A program made the position numbers and the translations under genes. Below, piece after piece: positions 54,947 to 62,734 of a stretch of 64,000 bases of DNA; the stretch's first letter is position 1, and every line of letters starts with the position of its first letter. The DNA is from Marinifilum caeruleilacunae (GTDB taxonomy: Bacteria > Bacteroidota > Bacteroidia > Bacteroidales > Marinifilaceae): contig NZ_RZNH01000008.1 in assembly GCF_013141825.1 (NCBI RefSeq), positions 63,000 through 126,999 of the forward strand. The letters run 5' to 3'. The notes under the pieces were generated by a model. That model saw only the letters and a program-made list of their open reading frames with translations, was not told the DNA's origin and made no database searches.

Positions 54947-54954
54947 CAAAGATA
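54947..54954 (-). promoter_or_regulatory. Predicted -7 element of the DUF4270 operon
   Basis: On the minus strand TATCTTTG, the commonest form of TAnnTTTG, 30 bases upstream of the ATG. A -33 element at normal spacing is not obvious. Confidence 0.55.
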
Positions 54955-55108
54955 TAATTATGATTACAATATAGCCCTTCTCAAAAATTTGGATAACGCA
55001 CAAATATAAATAAAATATCTAGACTATCTAATTAATTCTGTAATTGGTAAAAATTGTTAAATGGCGCTTATTTTTACTGTCTAAAAATGATCTTATGGAT
55101 TTTTATTT

Positions 55109-55116
55109 TATATTTG
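55109..55116 (+). promoter_or_regulatory. Predicted -7 element of the kelch gene
   Basis: TATATTTG fits TAnnTTTG; the leader would be about 66 bases. Confidence 0.5.
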
Positions 55117-55187
55117 TCGTCTACATAAAATAGGATCACTTAAACAGTTCTAGAAAAATTTAAATTTAATTGATAAAATCATAACAA

Positions 55188-56201
55188 ATGAAACAACGAT
55201 TATTAATAGTATTATTTGCATTATCTCTCTTTTTTACCAGCTGTGGTAGCGATAATGATTTAGTAGGTAACTGGATTAAAAGCTCTTCTTTCGAAGGACG
55301 TGCTAGAAGCGGTGCTGTAAGCTTTGTTATTGGTGATTACGCTTACGTTGGTACAGGTTATGATGGAAAGGATGCCTTAAAAACTTTTTACAAATACAGC
55401 CTTCAGGATGGTTGGAGTAGAATTGCAAGCGAATTCCCTGGTGTTCCAAGAAGAGAAGCTGTAGCTTTTGAAGCTAACGGTAAAGTTTATGTTGGACTTG
55501 GTGTTGATGATGACGATGAGAGACTTGATGATTTCTACGAATTCGATCCAGCTACAGACACATGGAATCCTACTGCGATTGACATGACTAATGGTCCTTC
55601 AGCAAGACAAGGTGCAGTTGCATTTACAATTCAAGGCATTGGTTACGTTGGAACAGGATACGGTTTCCAGGAAGGTGAAGACAGAAACAACCTTAAGGAC
55701 TTTTACAAATTTGATGGTTCTTGGACTAAGATTGCCTTCGACGGTGAAAAATCAAAGAACTCTACTGTATTTGTAATTAGCGACAAAGCATACATTGTTT
55801 CTGGTGAAAATAGCTTAAAGTATGTTTGGGAGTACGACCCAACTAAAGTAAGTGAAAATTCAAACGGATGGACAAGAAAAGAAGATCTTGACGATGATAA
55901 CAATTGGGAAGACGTTCAGCGTTCTCAAGCTATTTCTTTTGTAATTAACGGTAAAGGTTACATTGCTACAGGTAGAAACTCTGGATTATCAAGAGAAGTT
56001 TGGGAGTACGATCCAACAAGAGATGATTGGGATGAGAAAACTTCTTTGGAAGATGAAGTTGCGTCAAGAGAAGATGCTGTTGCATTTAGCTTGAACAATA
56101 GAGGTTTTGTTACTACTGGTACTGTTGTTGGTTCAGGTGCATATTTTGATGATACCTGGGAATTCAACCCAACAATGGATGAAGATGATAATGACAACTA
56201 G
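55188..56201 (+). CDS. Kelch-repeat beta-propeller lipoprotein
   Basis: 337 aa. Lipoprotein signal (LFFTSCGSDND). About six kelch blades follow with the pattern AxxFxIxGxxYVGTG: GAVSFVIGDYAYVGTGYDG, EAVAFEANGKVYVGLG, GAVAFTIQGIGYVGTGYG, then a blade ending AYIVSGEN, QAISFVINGKGYIATGR and DAVAFSLNNRGFVTTG. It ends with an acidic MDEDDNDN tail. Probably a surface or periplasmic binding propeller; no catalytic residues are evident. Divergent from the DUF4270 gene. Confidence 0.9.
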   Translation: MKQRLLIVLFALSLFFTSCGSDNDLVGNWIKSSSFEGRARSGAVSFVIGDYAYVGTGYDGKDALKTFYKYSLQDGWSRIASEFPGVPRREAVAFEANGKVYVGLGVDDDDERLDDFYEFDPATDTWNPTAIDMTNGPSARQGAVAFTIQGIGYVGTGYGFQEGEDRNNLKDFYKFDGSWTKIAFDGEKSKNSTVFVISDKAYIVSGENSLKYVWEYDPTKVSENSNGWTRKEDLDDDNNWEDVQRSQAISFVINGKGYIATGRNSGLSREVWEYDPTRDDWDEKTSLEDEVASREDAVAFSLNNRGFVTTGTVVGSGAYFDDTWEFNPTMDEDDNDN

Positions 56202-56221
56202 AAAATAATCTATAAGATCAG

Positions 56222-56254
56222 AAAAGCCGTTTCTTTACGAAACGGCTTTTTTTT
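56222..56254 (+). terminator. Terminator of the kelch gene
   Basis: AAAAGCCGTTTC-TTTAC-GAAACGGCTTTT, perfect 12-bp stem followed by more T residues. Confidence 0.92.
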
Positions 56255-56495
56255 ATGCCCACATGGAAATGAAGTGCACATCAGATCTGCTTCAATTCAT
56301 TATTCCTTATTCCTTATTCCCAATGGCAGAAAACTGCTTACAACACCAATTTAACCTCTTTTACATCATGTATAGGGATACATATTTTGTGCACTATTTA
56401 AGCCTAAAAGCAGCCAAAAAAGTAGTGTATTTGCCTTGTATTATCCGACATATTTAACAAGTTTTAACTTTTACTTGTTAATAAACGTTAACAAA
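56251..56495. other. Intergenic region between two terminators
   Basis: About 245 bases with no credible gene. It includes a threefold 7-base tandem repeat (56300-56320) and a small perfect hairpin ATGTAT-AGGG-ATACAT (56368-56383). No promoter consensus was found on either strand. Confidence 0.6.
56300..56320. repeat. Short tandem repeat, three copies of TTATTCC
   Basis: Three perfect 7-base units in a non-coding stretch. Confidence 0.85.
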
Positions 56496-56524
56496 AAAAC
56501 CTCCGACACAATGCCGGAGGTTTT
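56492..56524 (-). terminator. Terminator of the hydrogenase operon
   Basis: AAAACCTCCG / CGGAGGTTTT with a 9-base loop and a T tract on the minus strand, 21 bases after the hydC stop. Confidence 0.88.
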
Positions 56525-56545
56525 AGGATATATCAATTCAGTAAT

Positions 56546-57025
56546 TTACGATTGATACTCTTTGATGATATCTGCTACATCACCAGCAGCAACACGTCCA
56601 TAAACGCGCTCTCCAATGGTAACAACAGGTGCTAAACCACAAGCTCCAACACAACGAAGACAGCTAATAGAGAATTTTCCATCCTCTGTAGTTTCACCCA
56701 CAGGAACATCTAATAAACGCTTAAACTCTTCTAAAACTTTCTCAGCACCTCTTACATAACAAGCGGTTCCCATACAGATAGAAATTGGGAACTCCCCTTT
56801 TGGTACCATAGAGAAGAATGAGTAAAATGTTACTACACCATAAACATGAGCAACAGAAACGTTCAATTCACGAGCAATGATTTCCTGAACCTCTGCAGGC
56901 AGGTAACCAAATGTCTCTTGAGCCTTGTGAAGTACATTAATCAACTCGGCTCCATCATTATCAAATGATTTGCAAATCTCCACAAGTGTATCAACTTTGG
57001 ATTTTGCTAATTTAATTTTTGCCAT
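56546..57025 (-). CDS. hydC: [FeFe] hydrogenase subunit HydC (NuoE-like, 2Fe-2S)
   Basis: 159 aa. Thioredoxin-fold 2Fe-2S subunit like NuoE of complex I: helical N-terminus with LINVLHKAQETFGYLPAEV, then the cluster motif CMGTACYVRG...CLRCVGACGLAP. It links the NADH-handling HydB to the catalytic HydA. An AAGGAG ribosome-binding site lies 8 bases before the ATG. Last gene of the operon. The order hydB-hydA-hydC is that of trimeric, electron-bifurcating-type hydrogenases. Confidence 0.94.
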   Translation of the reverse strand: MAKIKLAKSKVDTLVEICKSFDNDGAELINVLHKAQETFGYLPAEVQEIIARELNVSVAHVYGVVTFYSFFSMVPKGEFPISICMGTACYVRGAEKVLEEFKRLLDVPVGETTEDGKFSISCLRCVGACGLAPVVTIGERVYGRVAAGDVADIIKEYQS

Positions 57026-57079
57026 AATATAAACTCCTTATATTAATTGGATTTTAAAATCCCGATGGTTCAAAATAAT

Positions 57080-58852
57080 TTATTCAATCTCGATTTCGTT
57101 ACTCTTATCGAAATAATGAGTATGTAACAGTTTATGAGATAATTCACTACATGGCTTACCCAAGAACTCTTCATACAGTTTAATGATGTATGGGTTCTCG
57201 TGCGATTTACGGATTGCCTTACCTTCATCTTCACGATAAAGAGCAGCTGCACGTTTCTTCAGAATTGAAGAATCGCCATGGTGCAATGGCTGACCACCAC
57301 CACCAATACAACCACCAGGACAAGCCATAATTTCGATTGCATGATATTCTGATTTACCATCACGGATATCTTCAAGAAGTTTACGAGCGTTTCCAAGACC
57401 GTGAGCAATACCAATATTAATTGGAAGACCATCGAAATCTACAGTTGCGCTACGGATACCATCCATGCCACGTAAAGCTTCAAAATCAACTTTTTCAAGA
57501 GTTTTACCAGTGTAAACTTCGTATGCAGTACGAGCTGCAGCTTCGATTACACCACCTGTAGCACCAAAAATAACACCAGCACCTGTTGACTCTCCTAAAG
57601 GATTATCAAAATCTTCATCAGCCATAGTGCTTAGGTCCATGTTTGCTTGCTTAATCAAGTTGGCTAACTCACGAGTTGAGATCGAGTAGTTTACATCTGG
57701 ATCTCCATCAACCTTGAACTCATCGCGCTGACACTCGTATTTCTTAGCCAAACAAGGCATGATAGAAACAACGATCATATCTTCACGTTTGATACCCATT
57801 TGCTTCGCCAAATAGTTCTTAGCAATAGGACCAAACATCTGCTGTGGAGAACGAGCTGTAGAAGGGATATCCTTCATATCTGGGAAATGGTGCTCGAAGA
57901 AGTTCACCCAACCCGGACAACATGAAGTTAAGATAGGAAGTTTTACGTCCTTATCTCCATCAAGATGCTTCTGTAAACGCTCTAGCAACTCAGTTCCTTC
58001 CTCCATAATTGTAAGGTCGGCAGCAAAATCAGTATCGAATACTTTATCGAAACCTAAACTGCGTAGTGCGGAAACCATTTTACCAGTTACCAAAGTACCA
58101 GCATCCATTCCGAATTCTTCACCTAAAGCAGCACGAACAGCAGGAGCAGTTTGAACTACAACAGTTTTCTTAGGATCAGCAAGGTCTCTAATCAACTGGT
58201 TTGTGTGATCTTTCTCTGTTAATGCACCAGTTGGACATACTGCCACACACTGACCACAGTACGTACAAGTTGATTTCTCCAAATCCATTTCGAAAGCCGG
58301 AGCTACTACAGATTCAAAACCTCTGTTTACAGCAGAAAGTGCACCTACAGTTTGTACATCGTTACACATGGTTTCACAACGACGACACATGATACACTTA
58401 TCCATATCACGGATAATAGATGGAGAGTAATCTACCTTGTAAGTTGATTGCTCACCTTTGTAGTGTAATTCGCGAACGCCAAACTGGTGTGCCATAGTCT
58501 GTAAATCACAGTTACCTGATTTAGCACAAACCAAACAATCGAATGGGTGATCAGAAAGCATCAACTCCATTACAGTTTTACGTGCATTTAATACTCTCAT
58601 GTTGTGAGTATTAATCACCATTCCTTCTTCACATTTTGAGTTACAAGAAGGCGCTAAGTTACGACGTCCTTCAACCTCAACAACACAAATTCGACATCCG
58701 CCAGGCTTGTGTTCAATGCCCATATCACCCAAGTGCATATAACAAAGCGTTGGGATTTCGATTCCTAACTGCTTTGCAGCTTCATAAATAGTAGTTCCCT
58801 GAGGTACTTCTATTTGTTTATTATCAATGGTTAATTTGATCATTTTTTCCAT
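57080..58852 (-). CDS. hydA: [FeFe] hydrogenase catalytic subunit HydA
   Basis: 590 aa. N-terminal 2Fe-2S domain (CRICVVEVEGRRNLAPSC), a His-Cys 4Fe-4S motif (HPFDCLVCAKSGNCDLQ), two 4Fe-4S sites (CIMCRRCETMCN and CTYCGQCVAVCP), then the H-cluster domain with all three signatures: TSCCPGW (about 310), MPCLAKKYE (about 366) and MACPGGCIGGGGQP (about 508). It ends shortly after the H domain without the extra C-terminal 2Fe-2S seen in Thermotoga HydA. The start at 58852 is fixed by AGGAGG at 58861-58866, 8 bases upstream; the open frame runs further up inside hydB. Confidence 0.97.
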   Translation of the reverse strand: MEKMIKLTIDNKQIEVPQGTTIYEAAKQLGIEIPTLCYMHLGDMGIEHKPGGCRICVVEVEGRRNLAPSCNSKCEEGMVINTHNMRVLNARKTVMELMLSDHPFDCLVCAKSGNCDLQTMAHQFGVRELHYKGEQSTYKVDYSPSIIRDMDKCIMCRRCETMCNDVQTVGALSAVNRGFESVVAPAFEMDLEKSTCTYCGQCVAVCPTGALTEKDHTNQLIRDLADPKKTVVVQTAPAVRAALGEEFGMDAGTLVTGKMVSALRSLGFDKVFDTDFAADLTIMEEGTELLERLQKHLDGDKDVKLPILTSCCPGWVNFFEHHFPDMKDIPSTARSPQQMFGPIAKNYLAKQMGIKREDMIVVSIMPCLAKKYECQRDEFKVDGDPDVNYSISTRELANLIKQANMDLSTMADEDFDNPLGESTGAGVIFGATGGVIEAAARTAYEVYTGKTLEKVDFEALRGMDGIRSATVDFDGLPINIGIAHGLGNARKLLEDIRDGKSEYHAIEIMACPGGCIGGGGQPLHHGDSSILKKRAAALYREDEGKAIRKSHENPYIIKLYEEFLGKPCSELSHKLLHTHYFDKSNEIEIE

Positions 58853-58860
58853 TTTAAGAT

Positions 58861-58866
58861 CCTCCT
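58861..58866 (-). promoter_or_regulatory. Strong ribosome-binding site deciding the hydA start
   Basis: AGGAGG on the minus strand, 8 bases ahead of the ATG at 58852, overlapping the end of hydB. Full Shine-Dalgarno sites are rare in this phylum and in this window. Confidence 0.75.
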
Positions 58867-60659
58867 TACTGAATGCTAATCGCATTAAACTTACATTTCT
58901 CCATACAAGCACCACACTTGATACACTTAGCGGTATCGATAATGTGAGCTTCCTTACGATCTCCGGCAATACAATCAACCGGACAGTTGCGAGCACAAAG
59001 AGTACATCCAACACAAAGCTCAGGATCAATTACATACTGCATTAATGCCTTACACTGACCAGATGGACATTTGTGTTCCTCAACGTGAGCGATATACTCA
59101 TCATAGAAGTTTTCGATTGTAGAAAGAACAGGGTTTGGTGAAGTCTGTCCTAAACCACAAAGAGAAGTATCTTTAATTACAGTACTTAAGTTTCTTAACA
59201 AGTCAAGATCTTCTTTCGTACCTTTTCCTTCGGTAATTTTATCCAACAATTCGTACAAACGCTTGTTACCTACACGACATGGAGTACACTTACCACATGA
59301 TTCTTCTACAGTAAAGTCAAGGTAGAATTTCGCAACAGAAACCATACAGTCATCTTCATCCATTACGATCATACCACCCGATCCCATCATAGAACCTACA
59401 GCAAGAAGGTTATCAAAATCGATTGGAGTATCAAGGTGTGCTTCAGTTAAACAACCACCTGATGGACCACCGGTTTGAACCGCCTTAAATTTCTTTCCAT
59501 CTTTGATACCACCACCAATTTCGTAAATTACTTCGCGAAGAGTAGTACCCATTGGAACCTCGATCAAACCAACGTTATTGATTTTACCTGCAAGAGCAAA
59601 TACTTTTGTTCCTGTAGATTTTTCAGTACCAATTTTGTTGAACCAGTTTGCACCTTTGTTAATGATAACCGGAATGTTCGCAAATGTTTCAACATTGTTC
59701 ACGTTTGTAGGTTTTCCGTTGTAACCAGACTCAGCTGGGAATGGAGGCTTTACAGTTGGCTCACCACGAAGACCTTCCATAGAGTGGATCAAAGCAGTTT
59801 CCTCACCACATACGAAAGCACCAGCTCCATAACGCATTTCAACATCGAAGTTGAAACCTGAACCCATAATGTCGTTACCTAACAAACCGTATTCTCTGGC
59901 TTGTTTAATAGCTACTTTCAAACGATCAATCGCAAGAGGATACTCAGCACGGATATAGATTAAACCTTTATCTGCACCCATTGTGTAACCACAAATTGCC
60001 ATAGCTTCCAACACAGAGTGTGGATCTCCCTCAAGGATAGAACGGTCCATAAATGCTCCTGGGTCACCCTCATCGGCATTACAAACCACGTATTTCTGAT
60101 CGGCGTCATTTTTAGATGCAAATTCCCACTTCAAACCAGTTGGGAAACCTCCACCTCCTCGTCCACGAAGACCAGATTCTTTAATTTCATTAATTACTGA
60201 CTGAGGAGTCATTTCTGACAAACATTTACCAAGGGCTGCATAACCTTCAGTAGCAATGTATTCGTCAATATTTTCAGGGTTAATAAAACCACAGTTACGC
60301 AACGCGATACGAATCTGCTTCTTATAGAAACCCATGTTTTTAGAATCACTAATCACTTCCTTTTTATCAGGATCGGTGTAAAGCAAACGCATTACCTTAC
60401 GACCTTTAACGATGTGTTCTTCTACAAGTTCTTCTGCATCTTCAGGCTTCACCTCAATGTAGAAGGTATTATCAGGAAGAATTTTTACGATAGGTCCTTT
60501 CTCACAAAATCCAAAGCAACCTGTCATTACTACCTGAACTTCTTCTTCAAGCCCTTTCGCTTTTAGAGCGTCCTGTAGATTATTTTGAATAGCCTCACTT
60601 GCAGATGCACGACATCCTGTACCGCCACAAATAAGAATATGCATTTTATACTTTTCCAT
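58866..60659 (-). CDS. hydB: [FeFe] hydrogenase subunit HydB (NuoF-like, NADH/FMN)
   Basis: 597 aa. N-terminal thioredoxin-like 2Fe-2S domain (CGGTGCRASAS...GCFGFCEKGP, about 10-95), NuoF core with GLRGRGGGGFPTGLKWEF for NADH/FMN binding and ESCGKCTPCRVG for a 4Fe-4S cluster (about 455), and a C-terminal pair of 4Fe-4S motifs (CVGCTLCARNCP and CIKCGACMEKCK). This is the complete HydB layout of NAD-linked bifurcating hydrogenases, where it exchanges electrons with NADH and ferredoxin. The hydA ATG begins 13 bases after its stop. Confidence 0.96.
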   Translation of the reverse strand: MEKYKMHILICGGTGCRASASEAIQNNLQDALKAKGLEEEVQVVMTGCFGFCEKGPIVKILPDNTFYIEVKPEDAEELVEEHIVKGRKVMRLLYTDPDKKEVISDSKNMGFYKKQIRIALRNCGFINPENIDEYIATEGYAALGKCLSEMTPQSVINEIKESGLRGRGGGGFPTGLKWEFASKNDADQKYVVCNADEGDPGAFMDRSILEGDPHSVLEAMAICGYTMGADKGLIYIRAEYPLAIDRLKVAIKQAREYGLLGNDIMGSGFNFDVEMRYGAGAFVCGEETALIHSMEGLRGEPTVKPPFPAESGYNGKPTNVNNVETFANIPVIINKGANWFNKIGTEKSTGTKVFALAGKINNVGLIEVPMGTTLREVIYEIGGGIKDGKKFKAVQTGGPSGGCLTEAHLDTPIDFDNLLAVGSMMGSGGMIVMDEDDCMVSVAKFYLDFTVEESCGKCTPCRVGNKRLYELLDKITEGKGTKEDLDLLRNLSTVIKDTSLCGLGQTSPNPVLSTIENFYDEYIAHVEEHKCPSGQCKALMQYVIDPELCVGCTLCARNCPVDCIAGDRKEAHIIDTAKCIKCGACMEKCKFNAISIQ

Positions 60660-60676
60660 AATTGCGTTTTCTTTTG

Positions 60677-61072
60677 TTAGTTGTCAATAGTTTTGTAGTT
60701 AACAGGAATAATGCCGTCTACCAATTCGCCTTGTTTGATGTATTTTTCAATCACTTCATCAGCTTTTTTAAGATCAACATCTCCAAAAACAACAGGCTCT
60801 TTACCTGGAATTGTAACTTCGATAGTAGGTTCTGCATAACAGTATCCCATACAACCTGTTTGAGTTACAATTGTACTAATACCTCTTTTGGCTGTAGCTT
60901 CAATTAGAAACTCCATTACCTCTTTTGCTCCCGATGCGATACCACAAGTTGCCATACCAACTTTAATCTGCACCTGAGCTTCCGGATCGTTGCTCTTCTC
61001 CCTAAGATCCATCTTTGCATGCAGCTCTTCTTTTATCTTCTTCAGATCTGCAAGGGATTTAACTTTTGCCAT
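60677..61072 (-). CDS. Thioredoxin-like 2Fe-2S ferredoxin protein (HydD-like)
   Basis: 131 aa. A lone 2Fe-2S thioredoxin-fold protein: VKVGMATCGIASGAKEV-like first half-motif (IKVGMATCGIAS) and TGCMGYCYAEP second half-motif. It is like the front domain of HydB, and likely an extra electron carrier or subunit of the hydrogenase. Related small proteins are encoded in other bifurcating-hydrogenase operons and some are called HydD; the name is used here by position. 17 bases before hydB. Confidence 0.85.
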   Translation of the reverse strand: MAKVKSLADLKKIKEELHAKMDLREKSNDPEAQVQIKVGMATCGIASGAKEVMEFLIEATAKRGISTIVTQTGCMGYCYAEPTIEVTIPGKEPVVFGDVDLKKADEVIEKYIKQGELVDGIIPVNYKTIDN

Positions 61073-61111
61073 AATCTCAAATTATTAAAGGTTAGAATTT
61101 AATTATCTATA

Positions 61112-61648
61112 TTATAATGTGTTTAGGTTCTCTTTAATCATTTCCTTCAAGTATTGCATGATATTCGGATCTGAAACCGGCATACCATCCAAAACTTCTT
61201 TTACTTCTTTTGTATCAAAAACATACTCTCCTTCGTCGGTGATATGCTGATAAAAAAAGTCCATCTCGGGATTTGCACCCACCAACAAAACCATGGTTCC
61301 TGCAATGTCTCCTAAGCTAGGTCGATCAAGGTGTTTGTGAGAAAAAATTGCTTCCAACTCAGTCCCAACTCCTTCTTTCGAACTAATCTCCATTTTCCCT
61401 CCTGTCATTTCTGCATTTTGCTTTAGCAATGACAAGCCCAAACCAACCTTTCGGGTTGTTCTGGTAGTAAAAAATGGATCAATGGCTTTTGCCAATACCT
61501 CTTCGGACATTCCAAAGCCATTATCTTTTATTGCAATTGAAAACAGGTCGTCTTTTACACTTTCCTTAATTTTCAATTCAACCAAAGATGCTTCGGCTCT
61601 TACCGAATTCTGGATAATATCCATAATATGCATCGACAAATCTTTCAT
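61112..61648 (-). CDS. HATPase-domain protein linked to hydrogenase genes
   Basis: 178 aa. GHKL ATPase fold as in histidine or anti-sigma kinases: N box DIIQNSVRAEAS, G1 DNGFGMSEE, F-box-like FFTTRTTRKVG and G2 GLGLSLLKQNAEMTGG. There is no HisKA phospho-acceptor domain and no sensor domain; the last 60 residues form an unassigned tail (VFDTKEVKEVLDGMPVSDPN). Its ATG overlaps the stop of the PHP gene (ATGA), so the two are translationally coupled. It probably acts as part of a signalling unit with the neighbouring PHP, DRTGG and H-cluster proteins (inference). Confidence 0.88.
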   Translation of the reverse strand: MKDLSMHIMDIIQNSVRAEASLVELKIKESVKDDLFSIAIKDNGFGMSEEVLAKAIDPFFTTRTTRKVGLGLSLLKQNAEMTGGKMEISSKEGVGTELEAIFSHKHLDRPSLGDIAGTMVLLVGANPEMDFFYQHITDEGEYVFDTKEVKEVLDGMPVSDPNIMQYLKEMIKENLNTL

Positions 61649-62388
61649 TCTTCTATTTCAATTTTTCGGCCCTCTTCCGACCTTAATGCCTTTCTCACTT
61701 CCTCGAAACTTAAATCTTCCATAAAGAAGTTTGTCCAGGCATTTCCTATATTTTCTACATAATGAGCATCCGAACTTTTAATAAAGCTGTATTTGCTCAA
61801 ATACTTATTCTTTTTTAGGAACTCCTCTTTTGTTACATGATGCGAAAGTTCCAAGGCATCAACATTCAAATCGGGCGGCAAAAAGCCTAACTGACTAATG
61901 ATGCTGTTCATCATTTTATTAATATGAGCCGGAATGAACAGTCCATTTAATTCATGAACTTTACTTTCTATTTTCTCAATACTCTGATTCAATCCTGATA
62001 TTAAGAGACATTCTATTTCATCTACAATCTCTTCTTTCTCATTTACCACTACCTGATATCCGAATTTATTTTCATCATTAGGTATTTTGGGCAAATGCTG
62101 ATTGAGGTATTCCTGAAATTCCGAAAGTTTATCCTCATCCTCGAAAAAGCACAAGCAATGCGCTTCCTCTTTGGTGGTTACCTCGGCTCCCATCAGAACC
62201 ATAATTCCTTCCTTTGCAGCCAATTCCTTAATAAGCGGTGCATGTAAGGTTGAATTGTGGTCCGTTATTCCCAATATGTCAATTCCACGTTCTTTGGCTT
62301 TTTGAACAATATTTACCGGGCTCATCTCCAGGTCACCACAGGGAGATAAAACAGTGTGCGTATGCAAATCTGCCCGATATTTCTTCAT
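61645..62388 (-). CDS. PHP-domain phosphoesterase-like protein
   Basis: 247 aa. PHP metal-binding motifs are complete: DLHTHTVLSPCGD (about 7-19), GITDHNSTLHA, MGAEVTTKEEAHCLCFF, PAHINK, LELSHH and SSDAHYVENIG. Such domains bind three metals and hydrolyse phosphoesters; the substrate of this subfamily is unknown. One base separates it from the DRTGG gene and it overlaps the HATPase gene by four bases. Homologous arrangements with hydrogenase genes occur in clostridia. Confidence 0.9.
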   Translation of the reverse strand: MKKYRADLHTHTVLSPCGDLEMSPVNIVQKAKERGIDILGITDHNSTLHAPLIKELAAKEGIMVLMGAEVTTKEEAHCLCFFEDEDKLSEFQEYLNQHLPKIPNDENKFGYQVVVNEKEEIVDEIECLLISGLNQSIEKIESKVHELNGLFIPAHINKMMNSIISQLGFLPPDLNVDALELSHHVTKEEFLKKNKYLSKYSFIKSSDAHYVENIGNAWTNFFMEDLSFEEVRKALRSEEGRKIEIEE

Positions 62389-62389
62389 T

Positions 62390-62731
62390 CTACTTTGCCT
62401 GATTTATAATTTCAAATAACTTTCCAGTTAGTTCAAATGCTTCTTCTTCCGAAGATAAGATTGGAATTCCTTCCTCATTGCTTTGCTCAGCTGCATCTTC
62501 TTCAGGTTCATATCCTTTCACCAAAACAATAGCAGCCAGTTCTTTTAATGAAGCAATGGCCATAATGTTCTTATGCGTTTGCAATGTCACCCAAATGTGG
62601 TTTTCATCAGCATTTCCCATTACATCGCTTAATAAATCCGAAGTATAACCTCCTTCAATTTCACGATTCAATCCATTTGCTCCCGAACAAACTTTCAATC
62701 CTAATTTTTCAACTATATCTTGTACTGTCAT
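62390..62731 (-). CDS. DRTGG-domain protein
   Basis: 113 aa. Matches the DRTGG domain (MTVQDIVEKLGLKVCSGANGL, then GGYTSDLLSDVMGNADENHIWVTLQTHKNIMAI), a small ligand- or partner-binding domain otherwise found in phosphotransacetylase-like and CBS-containing regulators. It is followed by an acidic linker (EPEEDAAEQSNEE). It sits three bases after the H-cluster-domain gene and one base before the PHP gene. Confidence 0.85.
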   Translation of the reverse strand: MTVQDIVEKLGLKVCSGANGLNREIEGGYTSDLLSDVMGNADENHIWVTLQTHKNIMAIASLKELAAIVLVKGYEPEEDAAEQSNEEGIPILSSEEEAFELTGKLFEIINQAK

Positions 62732-62734
62732 GAT

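Noticed and set aside
59475-59861. Plus-strand open frame of 128 codons over hydB
   Set aside because: Antisense shadow of the NuoF-like core.
56546-60659. Reading hydC and hydB as stray complex I genes (nuoE, nuoF)
   Set aside because: They flank a HydA with all H-cluster motifs, HydB has the extra N-terminal 2Fe-2S and C-terminal 2[4Fe-4S] domains, and no other nuo genes are present.
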